Shown in pieces: positions 62,675 through 64,000 of a DNA stretch of 64,000 bases. The position numbers and the translations under genes were made by a program. Position 1 is the first letter of the stretch. Every line of letters starts with the position of its first letter. The stretch is from Fumia sp045121595. GTDB lineage: Bacteria > Bacillota > Clostridia > Oscillospirales > Ruminococcaceae. The notes below the pieces were generated by a model. That model searched no databases and was not told the DNA's origin. It saw nothing but the letters and a program-made list of their open reading frames with translations. Location of the stretch: the NCBI GenBank assembly GCA_045121595.1, contig JBGVGI010000090.1:62001-126000 (forward strand). Direction: 5' to 3'.

Positions 62675-64000
62675 TTACATCATTAAGAGTTCCTGTAATT
62701 TATCATAATGATAAAGAAAATCGTTTGCATAGCCAGAAGTCCTTGCTTTTTCTTTCGAAACATCCGGCCCCTGTTGATACCTGCCAACAACAATACTCAT
62801 CTCTTCAATAGTTAAATCATCCGAATTGATATTTGGAAAATCTATCTGCATTAAATCTTTAAGATGTGCCGCAACAAGAAAAATAGCCGTCTTTTCATCT
62901 TTGAGTAATGATATCAATAATTCTTCTTCGGATTTTGTTAAAGTTTCATCATAGCCCATAGTTTCAGAAGCACGACGAATCTGCATACTAATATTTCCAA
63001 AAGAAGTAGTTATTGCAATGTTATTAAAATCTTCTCCTGCAATCAAGAATCTTCTGTCACCAGTAGTTATGTATCTTTTCTTCAAAGTATCAGATAAAAC
63101 TTTAAAAAATTTGTATTTTACATCGTCGACAAATAGAGGATCTCCACCAAACTCATTATACGCAACTCCTGCAATCATAACTGCCGGTATATCGTAAAAT
63201 TTAGAAGCTTTTTTTATGATATTTGAAATACCAACAACATATTGTGATTTATCAACTGATATATCACAATTTTGCTTTGATAACCTTTTGAAAAGATATG
63301 GTATCCATTCCTTATGATCCCATTCATTAAATTCAAATATTTCACCATTTTCGGACAATAATTTCAAGATATCTGCCAAAGTATAAAGATCTTTAACGTC
63401 ATTGTCTTTACGATCTATATGATGATCCCTTAAAGCTGATTCAATATCTACTCCAGATATTTTTTTCAACTCTCTCATTGTATTGATGAACTTTTCTAAA
63501 AAATCCTCATCAATAGGATCAGTGTAATATTGCAAATCCTTTTTGATATGTTCCGCAACTGTTTCAAACCCACTCTTTATTACCTCATAATAACTTCTCT
63601 CGTATTTAAGCTTGTCATAAAGCCTTGAGCTTATTGCCTCACAGGAGAGCTTTTCGATGTAATCTTTGGACAGAATAGTCTTGAAGCATTTCCCCTGCAA
63701 TGAGGATTTTTCCTTTTTAAACTTAAGAAAGTTATACACGTCCTGCAAAAAGTCTTTATCCTTGCCGTCTAAAACGTCGTCAAAAAAAGCTTTCTTCTCA
63801 GAATCGTCACCAATTGTAAAGTTAATACCATAATCAAGTGCTTTTCTTATGTACTCCATACCGGTAGAAAATGAAACCTTATTTCCGTTTTCCACCTTTT
63901 TGGCGGATTCCTCAACTCTACTCATCGACTCGTAGGATTTTCTTTTAGTATCGTATGCAGACAAAGTAAGATACGCCTTACAGGCATCAAAGGTACTTGC
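62675..64000 (-). CDS. Large protein with lysozyme/transglycosylase-like C-terminal domain, 5' end outside window
   Basis: The frame stays open to the window edge, so the N-terminus is missing; at least 441 residues are visible. The visible part starts with a helical region (RKSYESMSRVEESAKKVENG), continues with an unrecognised helical domain, and ends in a segment like lysozyme/soluble transglycosylase. There, IPAVMIAGVAYNEFGGDP has a candidate catalytic Glu (63152-63154), followed by TSFGNISMQIRRA and VVGRYQQGPDVS. It precedes five small membrane proteins. It may be an exported wall-degrading effector; the type cannot be decided without its N-terminus. Confidence 0.6.
   Translation of the reverse strand, partial: ASTFDACKAYLTLSAYDTKRKSYESMSRVEESAKKVENGNKVSFSTGMEYIRKALDYGINFTIGDDSEKKAFFDDVLDGKDKDFLQDVYNFLKFKKEKSSLQGKCFKTILSKDYIEKLSCEAISSRLYDKLKYERSYYEVIKSGFETVAEHIKKDLQYYTDPIDEDFLEKFINTMRELKKISGVDIESALRDHHIDRKDNDVKDLYTLADILKLLSENGEIFEFNEWDHKEWIPYLFKRLSKQNCDISVDKSQYVVGISNIIKKASKFYDIPAVMIAGVAYNEFGGDPLFVDDVKYKFFKVLSDTLKKRYITTGDRRFLIAGEDFNNIAITTSFGNISMQIRRASETMGYDETLTKSEEELLISLLKDEKTAIFLVAAHLKDLMQIDFPNINSDDLTIEEMSIVVGRYQQGPDVSKEKARTSGYANDFLYHYDKLQELLMM

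Noticed and set aside
55508..64000. Complete prophage
   Set aside because: Only lysis-like and HTH genes are seen. No capsid, portal, tail, large terminase or adjacent integrase; the tyrosine recombinase at 28089 is 27 kb away and Xer-like.

Overview
The window looks like a chromosomal segment of a low-to-moderate GC Firmicute of the class Clostridia, probably an anaerobic gut or fibre-associated species. This rests on family content: an NAD-linked class 1B dihydroorotate dehydrogenase (PyrK/PyrD), NrnA, YlxR/YlxQ inside the nusA-infB operon, DegV, a LysC with an internal start, strong GGAGG/AGGTGA ribosome binding sites, consensus -35/-10 promoters with 17-bp spacers, and secreted proteins with dockerin modules.

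Layout. 1-5.4 kb: histidine operon (hisC partial, then hisB-H-A-F-I-E) whose terminator runs into the start of an AGCS amino-acid symporter gene. 5.4-8.5 kb: ACT protein - hom - lysC (threonine/lysine branch). 8.5-16.7 kb: a LysR regulator divergent from an M20 peptidase/CapA pair, then a PHP - sugar isomerase - GH2 beta-galactosidase operon. 16.8-24.6 kb: one ten-gene operon from a single promoter to a single terminator (AEC transporter, histidinol phosphatase, two YgjV-like membrane proteins, a D-amino-acid PLP enzyme, histidine phosphatase, M20 peptidase, pyrK, pyrD, ruvX). HisJ here supplies the histidinol-phosphatase step that the his operon lacks. 24.6-27.2 kb: DeoR regulator, GatD-like dehydrogenase and ribulose-phosphate-epimerase-like enzyme for sugar or polyol phosphates. 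27.2-29.1 kb: DegV and a tyrosine recombinase. A 28-bp perfect palindrome with dif geometry sits just upstream of the recombinase, followed by about 380 bp of degenerate tandem repeats. Strand use and hand-tallied GC skew change around here, so this may be a Xer/dif replication-terminus locus.

29.7-44.8 kb: five large secreted proteins. One carries alpha-helical repeats, a cohesin-like domain and a dockerin. The other four are built from discoidin-like domains, DUF4855 domains and C-terminal dockerins of two sequence classes. This is the most unusual part of the window and resembles a small cohesin/dockerin extracellular complex built on an uncharacterised, enzyme-like domain. 44.8-52.6 kb: the standard rimP-nusA-ylxR-ylxQ-infB-rbfA-nrnA-truB-ribF operon. 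52.6-55.3 kb, minus strand: dCMP deaminase, AI-2E-family transporter, zinc-ribbon protein, a tRNA-like remnant and a sigma factor.

55.5-64 kb: accessory, more AT-rich, mostly minus strand. It holds a lysis-like cassette (HTH protein, two small holin-like proteins, M23 peptidase, papain-like peptidase, a 489-residue unknown protein), a SLOG protein, and a large lysozyme-like protein cut by the window edge. Five small membrane-anchored proteins in paralogous pairs follow that last gene, suggesting an effector/immunity locus. No IS element, CRISPR array, rRNA or intact tRNA was seen.
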